From NCBI RefSeq assembly GCF_001629705.1, contig NZ_CP015378.1, forward strand, positions 3,100,001 to 3,164,000: 64,000 bases of DNA, given 5' to 3'. Each line of letters starts with the position of its first letter. Within the stretch, counting starts at the first letter, position 1. Origin of the DNA: Fictibacillus phosphorivorans (GTDB lineage: Bacteria > Bacillota > Bacilli > Bacillales > Fictibacillaceae). Positions 10,363 through 18,590 of the stretch are shown piece after piece. A program made the position numbers and the translations under genes. Below the pieces are notes generated by a model. It saw only the letters and a program-made list of their open reading frames with translations, was not told the DNA's origin and did not search any database.

Positions 10363-10397
10363 AAAGAGACCGTGTTTATTTTCATCACGGTCTCTTT
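10363..10397. terminator. Bidirectional terminator bioY / MFS gene
   Basis: A 12-bp perfect stem (10363-10374 with 10386-10397) lies between convergent genes, with a T-rich tail on the plus strand. Confidence 0.8.
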
Positions 10398-10413
10398 CTT
10401 TCTCATCTAGACA

Positions 10414-11610
10414 TTAAGAAGCTTGGCGAGTAACTTCAGTTTGCTGTATCGCATGTCGGCTCTTGCTGTATATGATCGTCAATATGAAAGCAAGTACCAT
10501 CAAGCCGATTATCGTTTGAAACAATACAGAAATGTTGAAAATATCTGCAATCATTCCTCCAAACAACGGACCGAGCATCCTTCCGCCTGTGGCCGTCGAG
10601 TTTACGATTCCTTGATAGAATCCGGCTCTTCCTTCAGGAGCAAGCTCTGCCGCGATGGACGGAACACCTGGCCATACGAGCATTTCTCCTATAGTAAGAA
10701 CGATCATCGCTACCATAAACCCACTAAAGTCTTTTGCATTCCCCACCATCACAAATGAAATGACAAATATACAATATCCGACCAAAATTTGTGACGTTGT
10801 AGAGTGCAGCCACTTTTTCAAGAAAAGGTTGACTAGTGGCTGACCGAGAACGATAAACACACCATTTACAGTCCAAAGCAAACTGTACATTTTTAACGTT
10901 ACCCCTAGTGATTGTGTATAAGCTGCGATCGTGGACTGCCATTGAACATAACCAATCCAAGCCAGCAGATACCCTCCACATAAAATCAATAAAGCGATAA
11001 ACGCTTCCTTGTTATGAATTCTTTTCCGTTGAGAAAAAACGGTTTGCACAGAGGCTTCTTCTTTTTCATCTATGTCTTTGAAACCGAATAACACAATAAG
11101 AAAAAATACGAAAGACAGAGCAGAACAACTGATGAAAGATAGTGTAAATGAATAGGAAGCTGCAAAACCACCAAGGGCAGCCCCGAGCGCCACTCCTACG
11201 TTCTGTGCAATATAGATTCGGTTAAACGCCTTCCTTCCACCCTCTTTCCACATCGTACCTGCTAAAGCATACATAGATGGAAAGACGATTCCCATTCCAA
11301 ATCCCATAAAAACAAGAAGTACACTGTACATCCAAAAATCATGAAACCAGATTAATAAGAAGGAAGTTGTAAATGAAATGGAGACTCCGAGCATAATCGT
11401 CTTGTAGCCTCCTAATTTATCAAACAGCAATCCTCCTGTTAAGTTGCCTATGATTCCAGCACCGGAATTCAACAATAGAACAATTCCTGCTACAGTAAGT
11501 GACTTACCAAGGTGTTCATGTATAAAAATCGTATTGATCGGCCACAAAAAACTTGAGCCCGTCACATTAAGTGCCATTCCAATAATGAGCAGCCATACTT
11601 TCGCTGGCAT
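10414..11610 (-). CDS. MFS transporter, drug/metabolite exporter type
   Basis: A 398-aa major facilitator with about 12 hydrophobic segments. The cytoplasmic loop between helices 2 and 3 reads 'GGLLFDKLGGYKT', the MFS motif A position, and 'APEGRAGFYQGIVNS' is seen near helix 11. A longer frame begins upstream, but the ATG at 11610 follows GGGGG by 6-7 nt and starts at the first membrane helix. Substrate is unknown. B. subtilis has a related MFS gene (yttB), but orthology is not claimed. Confidence 0.8.
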   Translation of the reverse strand: MPAKVWLLIIGMALNVTGSSFLWPINTIFIHEHLGKSLTVAGIVLLLNSGAGIIGNLTGGLLFDKLGGYKTIMLGVSISFTTSFLLIWFHDFWMYSVLLVFMGFGMGIVFPSMYALAGTMWKEGGRKAFNRIYIAQNVGVALGAALGGFAASYSFTLSFISCSALSFVFFLIVLFGFKDIDEKEEASVQTVFSQRKRIHNKEAFIALLILCGGYLLAWIGYVQWQSTIAAYTQSLGVTLKMYSLLWTVNGVFIVLGQPLVNLFLKKWLHSTTSQILVGYCIFVISFVMVGNAKDFSGFMVAMIVLTIGEMLVWPGVPSIAAELAPEGRAGFYQGIVNSTATGGRMLGPLFGGMIADIFNISVLFQTIIGLMVLAFILTIIYSKSRHAIQQTEVTRQAS

Positions 11611-11775
11611 AAATATCCCCCACTTGCTAACTAAGATGTCATAAACCACTCTGTATTTTATTCCTTTTTCCTGCACTTTACAATTTGAAAGTACTGACAA
11701 CTCACTTTGCCGCTCAACGTGTGAACATGCTACAATGTCATATGGTGCTCATCACCGTATGAAGGAGTGAGAAAG

Positions 11776-12741
11776 ATGACACACCTTATAGAACAACCAG
11801 ATTATTTTGGAGAAAAAAGATATTACACATGGAATCAGCATTTAAAGTCCCATTTTGGAGATAAAATTATTAAAGTACCACTTGATGGAGGATTTGATTG
11901 TCCAAATCGTGATGGAAACGCTGCATTCGGAGGATGTACCTTCTGCTCTCAAAGCGGCTCAGGAGATTTTGCAGGAAACCGCCGTGATGATATCATCACA
12001 CAGTTTCACACCGTTAAAGAACGAATGCACTCAAAGTGGAAAAAAGGAAAGTACATCGGCTATTTTCAAGCTTTCACGAACACTTATGCTCCTGTTGATC
12101 AACTAAAAGAACTCTATGAAACCATACTTGAACAAGAAGGTGTCGTTGGACTTTCGATTGCTACGAGACCTGATTGTTTACCGGATGATGTGATTGAATA
12201 TCTTGCTGACTTAAATAAAAGAACTTATCTTTGGATCGAGTTAGGACTTCAGACTGTACATGAGCGAACAGCTCTGCTCATAAACAGAGCTCATGACTAC
12301 GCAACATATGTTGAAGGCGTTGAAAAACTTCGAAAACATAACATTAGAGTATGTTCACACATCATTAACGGACTGCCGTTAGAAACTCCAGAGATGATGA
12401 TGGAAACTGCAAGAGAAGTTGCGAAACTTGATGTTCAAGGGATTAAGATCCATTTGCTTCATCTTCTAAAAAAGACACCTATGGTCAAACAATATGAACA
12501 AGGTATGTTAGAATTTCTTGATTTTGACACGTATGTAAAACTAGTGTGTGATCAGCTAGAGATTCTTCCACCTGACATGATGATCCATCGCTTAACTGGA
12601 GACGGGCCATCTGATCTTTTGGTTGGACCGATGTGGAGTTTGAATAAATGGAAAGTGCTAAATGCGATCGAAAGTGAACTTAAAAGCAGGAATAGTTACC
12701 AAGGAAAATTTTATAATCCGTCAGAGGTGAAGACACGATGA
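11776..12741 (+). CDS. ytqA: Radical SAM protein YtqA (MnmL), tRNA U34 modification
   Basis: A 321-aa TIGR01212-family radical SAM protein. Clustered cysteines in 'CPNRDG' followed by 'GGCTFC' (about residues 39-54) are the iron-sulfur ligands of this subfamily. It overlaps ytqB by 4 nt (ATGA), as in B. subtilis, where YtqA and YtqB have been linked to formation of mnm5s2U in tRNA (names MnmL/MnmM). The ATG at 11776, with GAAGGAG 8 nt upstream, is preferred to an in-frame GTG at 11767. The radical SAM assignment is firm; the tRNA role rests on published family work. Confidence 0.88.
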   Translation: MTHLIEQPDYFGEKRYYTWNQHLKSHFGDKIIKVPLDGGFDCPNRDGNAAFGGCTFCSQSGSGDFAGNRRDDIITQFHTVKERMHSKWKKGKYIGYFQAFTNTYAPVDQLKELYETILEQEGVVGLSIATRPDCLPDDVIEYLADLNKRTYLWIELGLQTVHERTALLINRAHDYATYVEGVEKLRKHNIRVCSHIINGLPLETPEMMMETAREVAKLDVQGIKIHLLHLLKKTPMVKQYEQGMLEFLDFDTYVKLVCDQLEILPPDMMIHRLTGDGPSDLLVGPMWSLNKWKVLNAIESELKSRNSYQGKFYNPSEVKTR

Positions 12742-13313
12742 AACTAGAAGGAGTATTGCCGTTTGCGAGAACGCTTCTTCGTTCTTTTTGTGAAGAAGGT
12801 GATATCGTAATTGACGCCACTTGTGGAAACGGAAACGACACGTTATTTTTATCAAAACTTGTTGGTGAGAGCGGCCATGTGTTTGCTTTTGATGTACAAG
12901 AACAAGCCATTGCCAACTCTAAACAACGCTTGATAGATCAAAAAGCTGATCAAAACGTCACTTTTTTTCATGCTTCGCATGATGAGTTAACCACTCAATT
13001 ACCTAGTAATCTTCATACAAAAATAACTGCTGCTATTTTTAACCTCGGTTATTTGCCTGGAAGCGACAAGTCGATTACAACAACAGGATCATCTACCATC
13101 GGTGCAATTGAACAGCTCCTGCAATTATTAAAACCTGAAGGCATAATCATACTCGTGATCTACCATGGGCATGAAGAAGGAAAAAGAGAAAAAGAACTTG
13201 TTATGAATTATGTAAAACAGCTGGATCAAAAACAGGCTCATGTTTTACAATACGAATTTATAAATCAAAAGAACGACCCGCCATTTGTGGTCGCAATCGA
13301 AAGAAGAGGCTGA
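12738..13313 (+). CDS. ytqB: SAM-dependent methyltransferase YtqB (MnmM)
   Basis: A 191-aa class I methyltransferase with SAM-binding motif 'VIDATCGNGNDTLFL' (about residues 20-34), 'FDVQEQAI' as the acidic motif II region and 'FNLGYLPGSDK' as the catalytic-loop signature of the YtqB family. YtqB has been reported to methylate nm5s2U34 to mnm5s2U34 in tRNA of Gram-positive bacteria. Translationally coupled to ytqA. Followed directly by a strong terminator. Confidence 0.9.
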   Translation: MKLEGVLPFARTLLRSFCEEGDIVIDATCGNGNDTLFLSKLVGESGHVFAFDVQEQAIANSKQRLIDQKADQNVTFFHASHDELTTQLPSNLHTKITAAIFNLGYLPGSDKSITTTGSSTIGAIEQLLQLLKPEGIIILVIYHGHEEGKREKELVMNYVKQLDQKQAHVLQYEFINQKNDPPFVVAIERRG

Positions 13314-13347
13314 ATCCAACTAATTAAAGTTGATTCAGCCTTTTTTC
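13307..13347 (+). terminator. Terminator of ytqAB
   Basis: A 13-14-bp stem (13307-13320 with 13329-13341, one bulge) is followed by six T. The left arm includes the end of ytqB. Confidence 0.85.
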
Positions 13348-13399
13348 AGGATTCAGAAACTGGTCGTCATATATACATGCCGGGGTATTATGCGTCATC

Positions 13400-13505
13400 A
13401 ATCCAGAAATTTGAGCACGCAATCCAAAAATTCTGACAGTTTATCCACGAGAATTGCCTCTCAATCCAAAAGTTTTTGTCTTTTATCCACGAGTTTACAT
13501 TCCTC
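13400..13505. repeat. Degenerate 21-nt tandem repeats (copy 1)
   Basis: Five units carry the core (A/T)ATCCA at 13400, 13421, 13443, 13464 and 13485, a period of 21-22 nt. Some cores continue as ATCCACGAG and others as AATCCAAAA. A second array with the same period and a TATCCG core is at 18447-18514. A 72-codon frame runs through this array but looks like a by-product of the in-frame 21-nt period. This accounts for most of the gene-free stretch 13348-13578. Confidence 0.7.
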
Positions 13506-13578
13506 GACAAATTACGCAATAGTTACTATCCTCACATACCCCTGCTAAATGCGAAGCACATGGATCTTGACATTACTT

Positions 13579-14649
13579 TTATGAGAGAGAAGGTTTTAAT
13601 CTTTGATATAGTTTTCGATTTACATAAAAGAAATAACTCGTAGCACCTCCCACTTTAACGAGCTTTGCAGCCATCTTTTTAATACCAGGGCTCTCAGAAA
13701 CTTTTCGATCTGCAAGATAGATTCCTAAAAGACCTCTTTGGATCAAGCGGTGAAACCTTGAGTTAGGTAGATTGGCACAGCTTTTCTCTGCTCTTTCTGC
13801 AAAATATACCATTCGTTCAAGCATGTGCTGATCATTCTTATAATACGTACAAAAGTTCAGATCGCCCTCCAACTTGTCTTCATTTTGATCAATAAAATAA
13901 TCTAACAGAATATGAAGACCTTGCAGCCATGGAAAGTATCCTTTTTTTATCGTTTCAGCAGATTCTTTCGTGAAATTCCCTTGAAATGCGTAGCTGACTA
14001 AACAAAAGATACCAAGCGTTGAACCTGCACAAGCAGAAAATTCGTACCAGGTGATATCTGGAAGAACGGATTGATACTCTCCGAACCAACTGATTAACCG
14101 AGGCTCTCTCTCTTGAACGATTACATGTTTATGTACCTGTAGGTCACAATAGATCGAAGCTAGTCCGATCAGTTCACTTGCGATATTTGGATAAGCTTTC
14201 ATCTCTGCTAATACATTTTGACATGTGTAGACAAGTTCGTTTAAATAACCGCCATCGTCCTGCTCTTCTCTGAAACGATAATAATTGGTTGGGACAGCCC
14301 CAGGAGACAGAGCATGAAACATACTCTCATGAAGGGCTCGGAAATCTTTTTCATTCAGTGACGTGCTTCTGTCACAAAGATTATCTAAATAGTCGCTGAT
14401 CGTCTGGTACGCCACCACAAACTCAATGGCTTTTTTGCGATGATTGCCAGCTAGCAGTGTTAGAATCGCTCCTCCTTCACAATGAAACATCTTATCCGAA
14501 ATACTGCTAACTGCCTGTTTTCTCAATTCAGGATTCGGAATCTTCTCAGCTCTATCATGCCAGTCCTTGAGAAGATGACTGACAGCCGGAAAAATATGTG
14601 TATAAACGGAATACATCAATCCCCAAGGGTGAACCGGAACTTTGTTCAT
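13579..14649 (-). CDS. ytpB: YtpB-family tetraprenyl-beta-curcumene synthase
   Basis: A 356-aa DUF2600-family protein. In B. subtilis YtpB converts tetraprenyl diphosphate to tetraprenyl-beta-curcumene, the first step toward C35 sesquarterpenes found in spores. The family's aspartate-rich region is seen as 'YQTISDYLDNLCDR', plausibly binding Mg-diphosphate. A longer frame begins at 14703, but the ATG at 14649 has AAAGGAG 7 nt upstream and begins 'MNKVPVHPWG'. It lies 40 nt after ytpA on the same strand, as in B. subtilis. Confidence 0.85.
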   Translation of the reverse strand: MNKVPVHPWGLMYSVYTHIFPAVSHLLKDWHDRAEKIPNPELRKQAVSSISDKMFHCEGGAILTLLAGNHRKKAIEFVVAYQTISDYLDNLCDRSTSLNEKDFRALHESMFHALSPGAVPTNYYRFREEQDDGGYLNELVYTCQNVLAEMKAYPNIASELIGLASIYCDLQVHKHVIVQEREPRLISWFGEYQSVLPDITWYEFSACAGSTLGIFCLVSYAFQGNFTKESAETIKKGYFPWLQGLHILLDYFIDQNEDKLEGDLNFCTYYKNDQHMLERMVYFAERAEKSCANLPNSRFHRLIQRGLLGIYLADRKVSESPGIKKMAAKLVKVGGATSYFFYVNRKLYQRLKPSLS

Positions 14650-14689
14650 AAGATGGCTCCTTTTGTTTATTTCTTCCTTACCTTTTTCC

Positions 14690-15478
14690 TTAAAGTACTT
14701 CACTATGCAAAAATAAAAAATTTTTCACATAATTAAATACATGATCTCTTTCAGGCTCGTTTAAAACTTCATGATAAAGTGACGGAAATTCTTTATACCA
14801 TTTCTCTTCTATCCCTACTGTGTTAAACCATTGTTTCACTTTTATCTTGTCTACGATTCGATCATCACCTGCTTGCACGACCATTAAAGGTACGTTTGGA
14901 AAATCATGATGATAATCAAAAGCATGCTTAATCGAACCGATCAACTCACGGTACCACCTGACAGAAACTTTTTTAACGATTAACTTATCCTCTCGGTCAC
15001 GAGTGCGGATCTCTTCATTTCTTGTAGCACTTCCTTCAGGTAAGTTAGTGGCTAACCTAACACTCGGAGCGAGTTTGTTTAAAAGGACAGAAACCGCTTC
15101 CTTGCCTTTTGATGGGTACTGGACTAATCCTAAACAAGGAGAGGATAGAATAACCGCTTTTATGTTAAGTTGTTTTTCCATCAACGTTCTTATCACAGCT
15201 AGCCCACCCATGCTATGCCCTAAGATATATACGGGAAGGCCAAATTTCTCGGCTTCAAGATACCATTTTTCTATGGTTTGAATATAATCATCGAACGCTT
15301 CTATATGTCCTCTTCTTCTTGTTGTCGTGCCTTGACCTGGTAGATCACCTGAAACACAATGAAAGCCGGCTTCGTTTAATTGCCTGATCACCCAATCATA
15401 CCTACCGTGATGTTCATTTGCTCCATGTACGACAACGACGGTTCCAATTGCATTTTTATTCGTTTTCCACGTCCACAT
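14690..15478 (-). CDS. ytpA: Alpha/beta hydrolase, lysophospholipase-type (YtpA)
   Basis: A 262-aa serine hydrolase of the monoacylglycerol lipase/lysophospholipase family. The nucleophile elbow is 'GHSMGG', an oxyanion-region 'VVHGANEHHGRY' is near the N-terminus, the acidic residue is in 'AGDDRIVD', and the histidine is in 'SLYHEVLNE'. B. subtilis YtpA is linked to the phospholipid-derived antibiotic bacilysocin. The ATG at 15478 follows AGGTGG closely; an ATG 21 nt upstream has no ribosome site. Co-oriented with ytpB. Confidence 0.85.
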   Translation of the reverse strand: MWTWKTNKNAIGTVVVVHGANEHHGRYDWVIRQLNEAGFHCVSGDLPGQGTTTRRRGHIEAFDDYIQTIEKWYLEAEKFGLPVYILGHSMGGLAVIRTLMEKQLNIKAVILSSPCLGLVQYPSKGKEAVSVLLNKLAPSVRLATNLPEGSATRNEEIRTRDREDKLIVKKVSVRWYRELIGSIKHAFDYHHDFPNVPLMVVQAGDDRIVDKIKVKQWFNTVGIEEKWYKEFPSLYHEVLNEPERDHVFNYVKNFLFLHSEVL

Positions 15479-15560
15479 TTCTCCACCTTCTCTATTCATA
15501 AGACTTGGTGATTTGCTACACTGTAGTTAGATAAATAATTAATAATAGGAGTGTGTAACC

Positions 15561-16079
15561 ATGATCTACCCATTCGGAGACAAACAACCTAAGATTTCAG
15601 AAACTGCCTTTATTGCAGACTATGTTACCATCACGGGCGACGTTCAGATTGGTGAATATTCTTCCATTTGGTTTAATTCATCCATACGCGGAGATGTTTC
15701 GCCTACGATTATCGGAAACTATGTAAATGTTCAAGATAATTCGGTTCTTCATCAGAGTCCGAACCGCCCTCTTCATTTAAAAGACGGTGTTACTATTGGT
15801 CATAGTGTAATCTTACATAGTTGTATCATTGAAGAGAACGCATTGATCGGCATGGGTTCTCTTATATTAGATGGAGCTCACATCGGAGAAGGAGCTTTTA
15901 TAGGTGCAGGAAGTCTTGTTCCTCCTGGAAAGAAGATACCACCTAACACCCTAGCTTTCGGCCGACCAGCTAAGGTAATCAGAGAGTTAACGGAAGAAGA
16001 TATTACGGACATGAAGCGAATCCGCCGTGAATATTACGAGAAAGGACAATATTATAAATCTTTACAACCTAAACGTTAA
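15561..16079 (+). CDS. ytoA: Gamma-class carbonic anhydrase-like hexapeptide protein (YtoA)
   Basis: A 172-aa left-handed beta-helix protein with repeated hexapeptide units from about residue 12 to 130. Histidines in 'NSVLHQSPNRP', 'TIGHSVILHSC' sit where gamma carbonic anhydrases bind metal. Family members are trimeric; whether this one hydrates CO2 is unknown. The ATG has AGGAG upstream. It is divergent from ytpA, matching B. subtilis order. Its last codons overlap the end of the convergent VOC gene. Confidence 0.88.
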   Translation: MIYPFGDKQPKISETAFIADYVTITGDVQIGEYSSIWFNSSIRGDVSPTIIGNYVNVQDNSVLHQSPNRPLHLKDGVTIGHSVILHSCIIEENALIGMGSLILDGAHIGEGAFIGAGSLVPPGKKIPPNTLAFGRPAKVIRELTEEDITDMKRIRREYYEKGQYYKSLQPKR

Positions 16080-16440
16080 ACTCGATTAAGTTTCCATCAG
16101 GGTCACTCACAAAAACTTGGTGCCACTCTGTTTTATTAGTTGGCTTGTTAACATAAGGAATGTTATGTACGTCTAATGTTTTTAATAGCTTATCCATATC
16201 CGTAACCCTTACGGCAAAATGGCCATCTCTGCTATCGATCTCTGTTGTATTTCGCCTAGCCTTACCATCGGGATGTACGATCAAATGAAGCTGTGTGTCA
16301 CCGATATCATACCAAACGCCTGGAAAATCAAATTGCGGGCGTTTTTTATTTTGTTTGAAACCGAGAATTCCCTCATAGAAATACAATGACTCTTTTAGAT
16401 TTGTTACGAGTAAGGATACATGGTGTATTCCTGCATACAT
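16069..16440 (-). CDS. VOC-family (glyoxalase/dioxygenase fold) protein
   Basis: A 123-aa single VOC domain protein starting 'IHHVSLLVTNLKESLYFYEGILGF' and ending 'VSDPDGNLIEFNV', the paired beta-alpha-beta-beta-beta pattern of glyoxalase I-like proteins. Potential metal ligands are the His near residue 7, 'LHLIVH' and the C-terminal Glu. Substrate cannot be assigned. The ATG follows GAGGTGG by 6 nt. It is convergent with ytoA, with an 11-nt overlap. Confidence 0.85.
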   Translation of the reverse strand: MYAGIHHVSLLVTNLKESLYFYEGILGFKQNKKRPQFDFPGVWYDIGDTQLHLIVHPDGKARRNTTEIDSRDGHFAVRVTDMDKLLKTLDVHNIPYVNKPTNKTEWHQVFVSDPDGNLIEFNV

Positions 16441-16578
16441 GTATGTCCACCTCTTCCTCTGTATGTTTTGCCCATAATTTTAACATAGAAATTAATAATT
16501 TGAGACGAAATCGTACTGAAACTGCTACCCTTTTGAATACTAATAATAAAAGTTAACCATATGAAAGGAAGTTGTCTG

Positions 16579-16797
16579 ATGAGTTCATCTAATCAAAAGT
16601 CTTATGTTCCTTATCATAGCCCTTACGATCCGTGTCCTCCGATCGGAAAGAAATATTACTCTACTCCTCCAAATCTATATATGGGATTTCAACCTTATAA
16701 TCTTCCACAATACTCACCAAAAGAAGCCCTACAAAAAGGTACACTATGGCCTGCATTTTATGATTATTATGAAAATCCTTATGAAAGAAGGAGGTAA
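16579..16797 (+). CDS. cotJA: Spore coat-associated protein CotJA
   Basis: A 72-aa protein with the CotJA signature 'YDPCPPIGKKYYSTPPNLYMGFQP' region (split here: YDPCPPIGK, STPPNLYMGFQP) and 'SPKEALQKGTLWPAFY'. It is the first gene of cotJABC, expressed in the mother cell in B. subtilis. An upstream ATG at 16561 is in frame, but the AAAGGAAG site lies 7 nt before the ATG at 16579. No sigma-E promoter could be assigned with confidence in 16441-16560. Confidence 0.9.
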   Translation: MSSSNQKSYVPYHSPYDPCPPIGKKYYSTPPNLYMGFQPYNLPQYSPKEALQKGTLWPAFYDYYENPYERRR

Positions 16798-16802
16798 TCT
16801 TC

Positions 16803-17066
16803 GTGCCAGCAACCTTACCTGAAGAATTCTATCAGTGGATGGAAGAGCTCCAAGCAGTTGATTTTGTTCTTGTGGAACTTACCTTATATCTCGACACACA
16901 CCCACAGGATCAATCCGCAGTTCAACAGTTTAATCAGTTCGCGAAACAAAGAAAACAAATCAAGAGAGCCATCGAGTCAAAATATGGCCCTCTCCAGCAA
17001 TACGGAAACAGTTATTCAGGCATGCCATGGAACTGGAGTGATGGACCATGGCCATGGCAGTTATAA
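16803..17066 (+). CDS. cotJB: Spore coat protein CotJB
   Basis: An 87-aa protein with 'EEFYQWMEELQAVDFVLVELTLYLDTHP', shown here only as its beginning and the typical 'LYLDTHP', plus a Trp/Pro-rich end 'WNWSDGPWPWQL', characteristic of CotJB. It starts at GTG 16803 with GAAGGAGG upstream that overlaps the end of cotJA, so translation is coupled. CotJB is part of the inner spore coat with CotJA and CotJC. Confidence 0.9.
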   Translation: MPATLPEEFYQWMEELQAVDFVLVELTLYLDTHPQDQSAVQQFNQFAKQRKQIKRAIESKYGPLQQYGNSYSGMPWNWSDGPWPWQL

Positions 17067-17088
17067 ATAGAAAGGAGGTTCATTTTAG

Positions 17089-17658
17089 ATGTGGGTATAT
17101 GAAAAGAAACTGCAATATCCAGTGAAAGTAACGTCATGCAATCCAACACTTGCTAAATATTTAATTGAACAATACGGAGGTGCAGATGGAGAACTAGCTG
17201 CAGCTCTTCGGTATTTAAATCAGCGTTATACGATTCCTGATAAAGTGATAGGTCTACTTACGGATATAGGTACAGAAGAATTCGCTCATCTTGAAATGAT
17301 TGCAACCATGATCTACAAGCTGACAAAAGACGCCACACCCGAGCAATTAAAAGCTGCTGGCATCGCAGATCACTATGTCAACCACGATAGCGCCTTGTTC
17401 TACCATAATGCAGCCGGTGTACCATTTACTGCAAGCTACATAGCTGCAAAAGGTGATCCGATCGCTGATTTATATGAAGATATCGCAGCGGAAGAAAAAG
17501 CACGTGCAACTTACCAGTGGATCATTAATATGTCAGACGATCCTGGTCTTAATGACTCTCTTCGTTTCCTAAGAGAAAGGGAGATTATTCATTCTCAAAG
17601 ATTTCGTGAGGCGGTTGAAATCTTAAAAGAGGAACGTGACAGAAAAATATACTTCTAG
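17089..17658 (+). CDS. cotJC: Spore coat manganese-catalase-like protein CotJC
   Basis: A 189-aa protein of the manganese catalase superfamily. A ferritin-like four-helix core has candidate metal ligands in 'GADGELAAALRYLNQR', 'GTEEFAHLEMI' and 'DIAAEEKARATYQ' with 'EREIIHSQRF'. Length equals B. subtilis CotJC. It probably protects or forms part of the coat. It follows cotJB by 22 nt with AAAGGAGG in between and ends in a terminator whose stem begins at the stop codon. Confidence 0.93.
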   Translation: MWVYEKKLQYPVKVTSCNPTLAKYLIEQYGGADGELAAALRYLNQRYTIPDKVIGLLTDIGTEEFAHLEMIATMIYKLTKDATPEQLKAAGIADHYVNHDSALFYHNAAGVPFTASYIAAKGDPIADLYEDIAAEEKARATYQWIINMSDDPGLNDSLRFLREREIIHSQRFREAVEILKEERDRKIYF

Positions 17659-17688
17659 CCATTCTGCTCTTGCAGGATGGTTTTTTTA
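17658..17688 (+). terminator. Terminator of cotJABC
   Basis: A 10-bp stem with two G-U pairs (17658-17667 with 17672-17681, 4-nt loop) runs into seven T. Confidence 0.85.
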
Positions 17689-17779
17689 TAATAATTTCAT
17701 ACTGTCTTCACGTTCCCCTTACAATTGTATTTTACTATGATAATAACGACAAAAAAAAAGCATGATAAGGGGGATACTC

Positions 17780-18331
17780 ATGGCAAAAGTAATGAATTGG
17801 CTATATGAAAAAGAGTGTACATTTTTCCGACTTATTAATGGAAGACTGCACAGGAACTCAATGGATCATTTCTTTCACTTGTGGACACATCTTGGTGGTG
17901 CAACAGCTACCATCTCAACAAGTATTCTGCTTCTGTTATTTCTCCCTATGCACTTAAAGTCTTGGGGAATCGTTTGTATGCTATCCTTATTGATCAGCCA
18001 CATTCCTGTTGCGATCTCTAAGAAAATGTATCCAAGAAAAAGACCTTATTTAAGTCTTCCGGATACAAACGTCGGTCATAATCCACTAAAAGATCATTCG
18101 TTTCCATCCGGTCATACGACAGCTGTATTTTCAATTATCACGCCGTTGATACTATTAAATCCTTTTATCGGTATATTTTTATTGGTCGCCGCACTTTTGG
18201 TAGCCATCTCTCGTATGTATCTTGGTCTTCATTATCCTTCCGACGTACTTGCAGGGATGATTCTAGGCATCAGCTCTAGTTTCTTTTCTTTATTTCTAGT
18301 AAATAGCTTTATCTTGCCTTATTTTTTATAA
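17780..18331 (+). CDS. PAP2-family membrane phosphatase
   Basis: A 183-aa membrane protein with the three phosphatase motifs: 'KKMYPRKRP', 'PSGHTTA' and 'SRMYLGLHYPSDVLAG'. Enzymes of this type dephosphorylate undecaprenyl diphosphate, phosphatidylglycerol phosphate or phosphatidic acid at the membrane. The ATG at 17780 has AAGGGGG 6 nt upstream and is preferred over one at 17762. Five to six hydrophobic segments are present. The specific substrate cannot be told from sequence. Confidence 0.88.
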   Translation: MAKVMNWLYEKECTFFRLINGRLHRNSMDHFFHLWTHLGGATATISTSILLLLFLPMHLKSWGIVCMLSLLISHIPVAISKKMYPRKRPYLSLPDTNVGHNPLKDHSFPSGHTTAVFSIITPLILLNPFIGIFLLVAALLVAISRMYLGLHYPSDVLAGMILGISSSFFSLFLVNSFILPYFL

Positions 18332-18446
18332 AAATAGCGATTTTATAATGTAAAACAAGGGGGACATCTCAAGAAAAACGGTGATGATCCTTCTTTTTAT
18401 GCTTAAAATTCGTACATTAGCATTTTATACGAGGTAATCACAATTA

Positions 18447-18514
18447 TATCCGTAGATAAGGAACATTTATCCGTAAAACTAGCGATTAATTCCGTACATA
18501 AAATTTTTTATCCG
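18447..18514. repeat. Degenerate 21-nt tandem repeats (copy 2)
   Basis: Four TCCG cores at 18449, 18470, 18491 and 18511 recur every 20-21 nt, within AT-rich filler. The same period occurs at 13400-13505 with a TCCA core. The rest of 18332-18590 holds only the metK terminator. Confidence 0.65.
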
Positions 18515-18548
18515 ATTTTCGACAAATCCTTCTAAACTAACCACTACA

Positions 18549-18581
18549 AAAAAACCAGACTCCCAAAAGGAAGTCTGGTTT
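18549..18581 (-). terminator. Terminator of metK
   Basis: A hairpin with arms AAACCAGACT and AGTCTGGTTT is followed on the minus strand by a T-rich run, 10 nt past the metK stop. Confidence 0.85.
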
Positions 18582-18590
18582 AACATGTCA

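Noticed and set aside
13400-13505. Possible CRISPR array
   Set aside because: Units are 21 nt, degenerate, with no conserved repeat/variable spacer alternation and no cas genes nearby.
13330-13548. 72-codon plus-strand frame with repeated 'LST' units
   Set aside because: It is the in-frame reading of the 21-nt intergenic repeats and has no ribosome site; repeats explain it better than a gene.
16441-16560. Sigma-E promoter for cotJABC
   Set aside because: Several partial CATA-type matches exist, but none has correctly spaced -35 and -10 parts.
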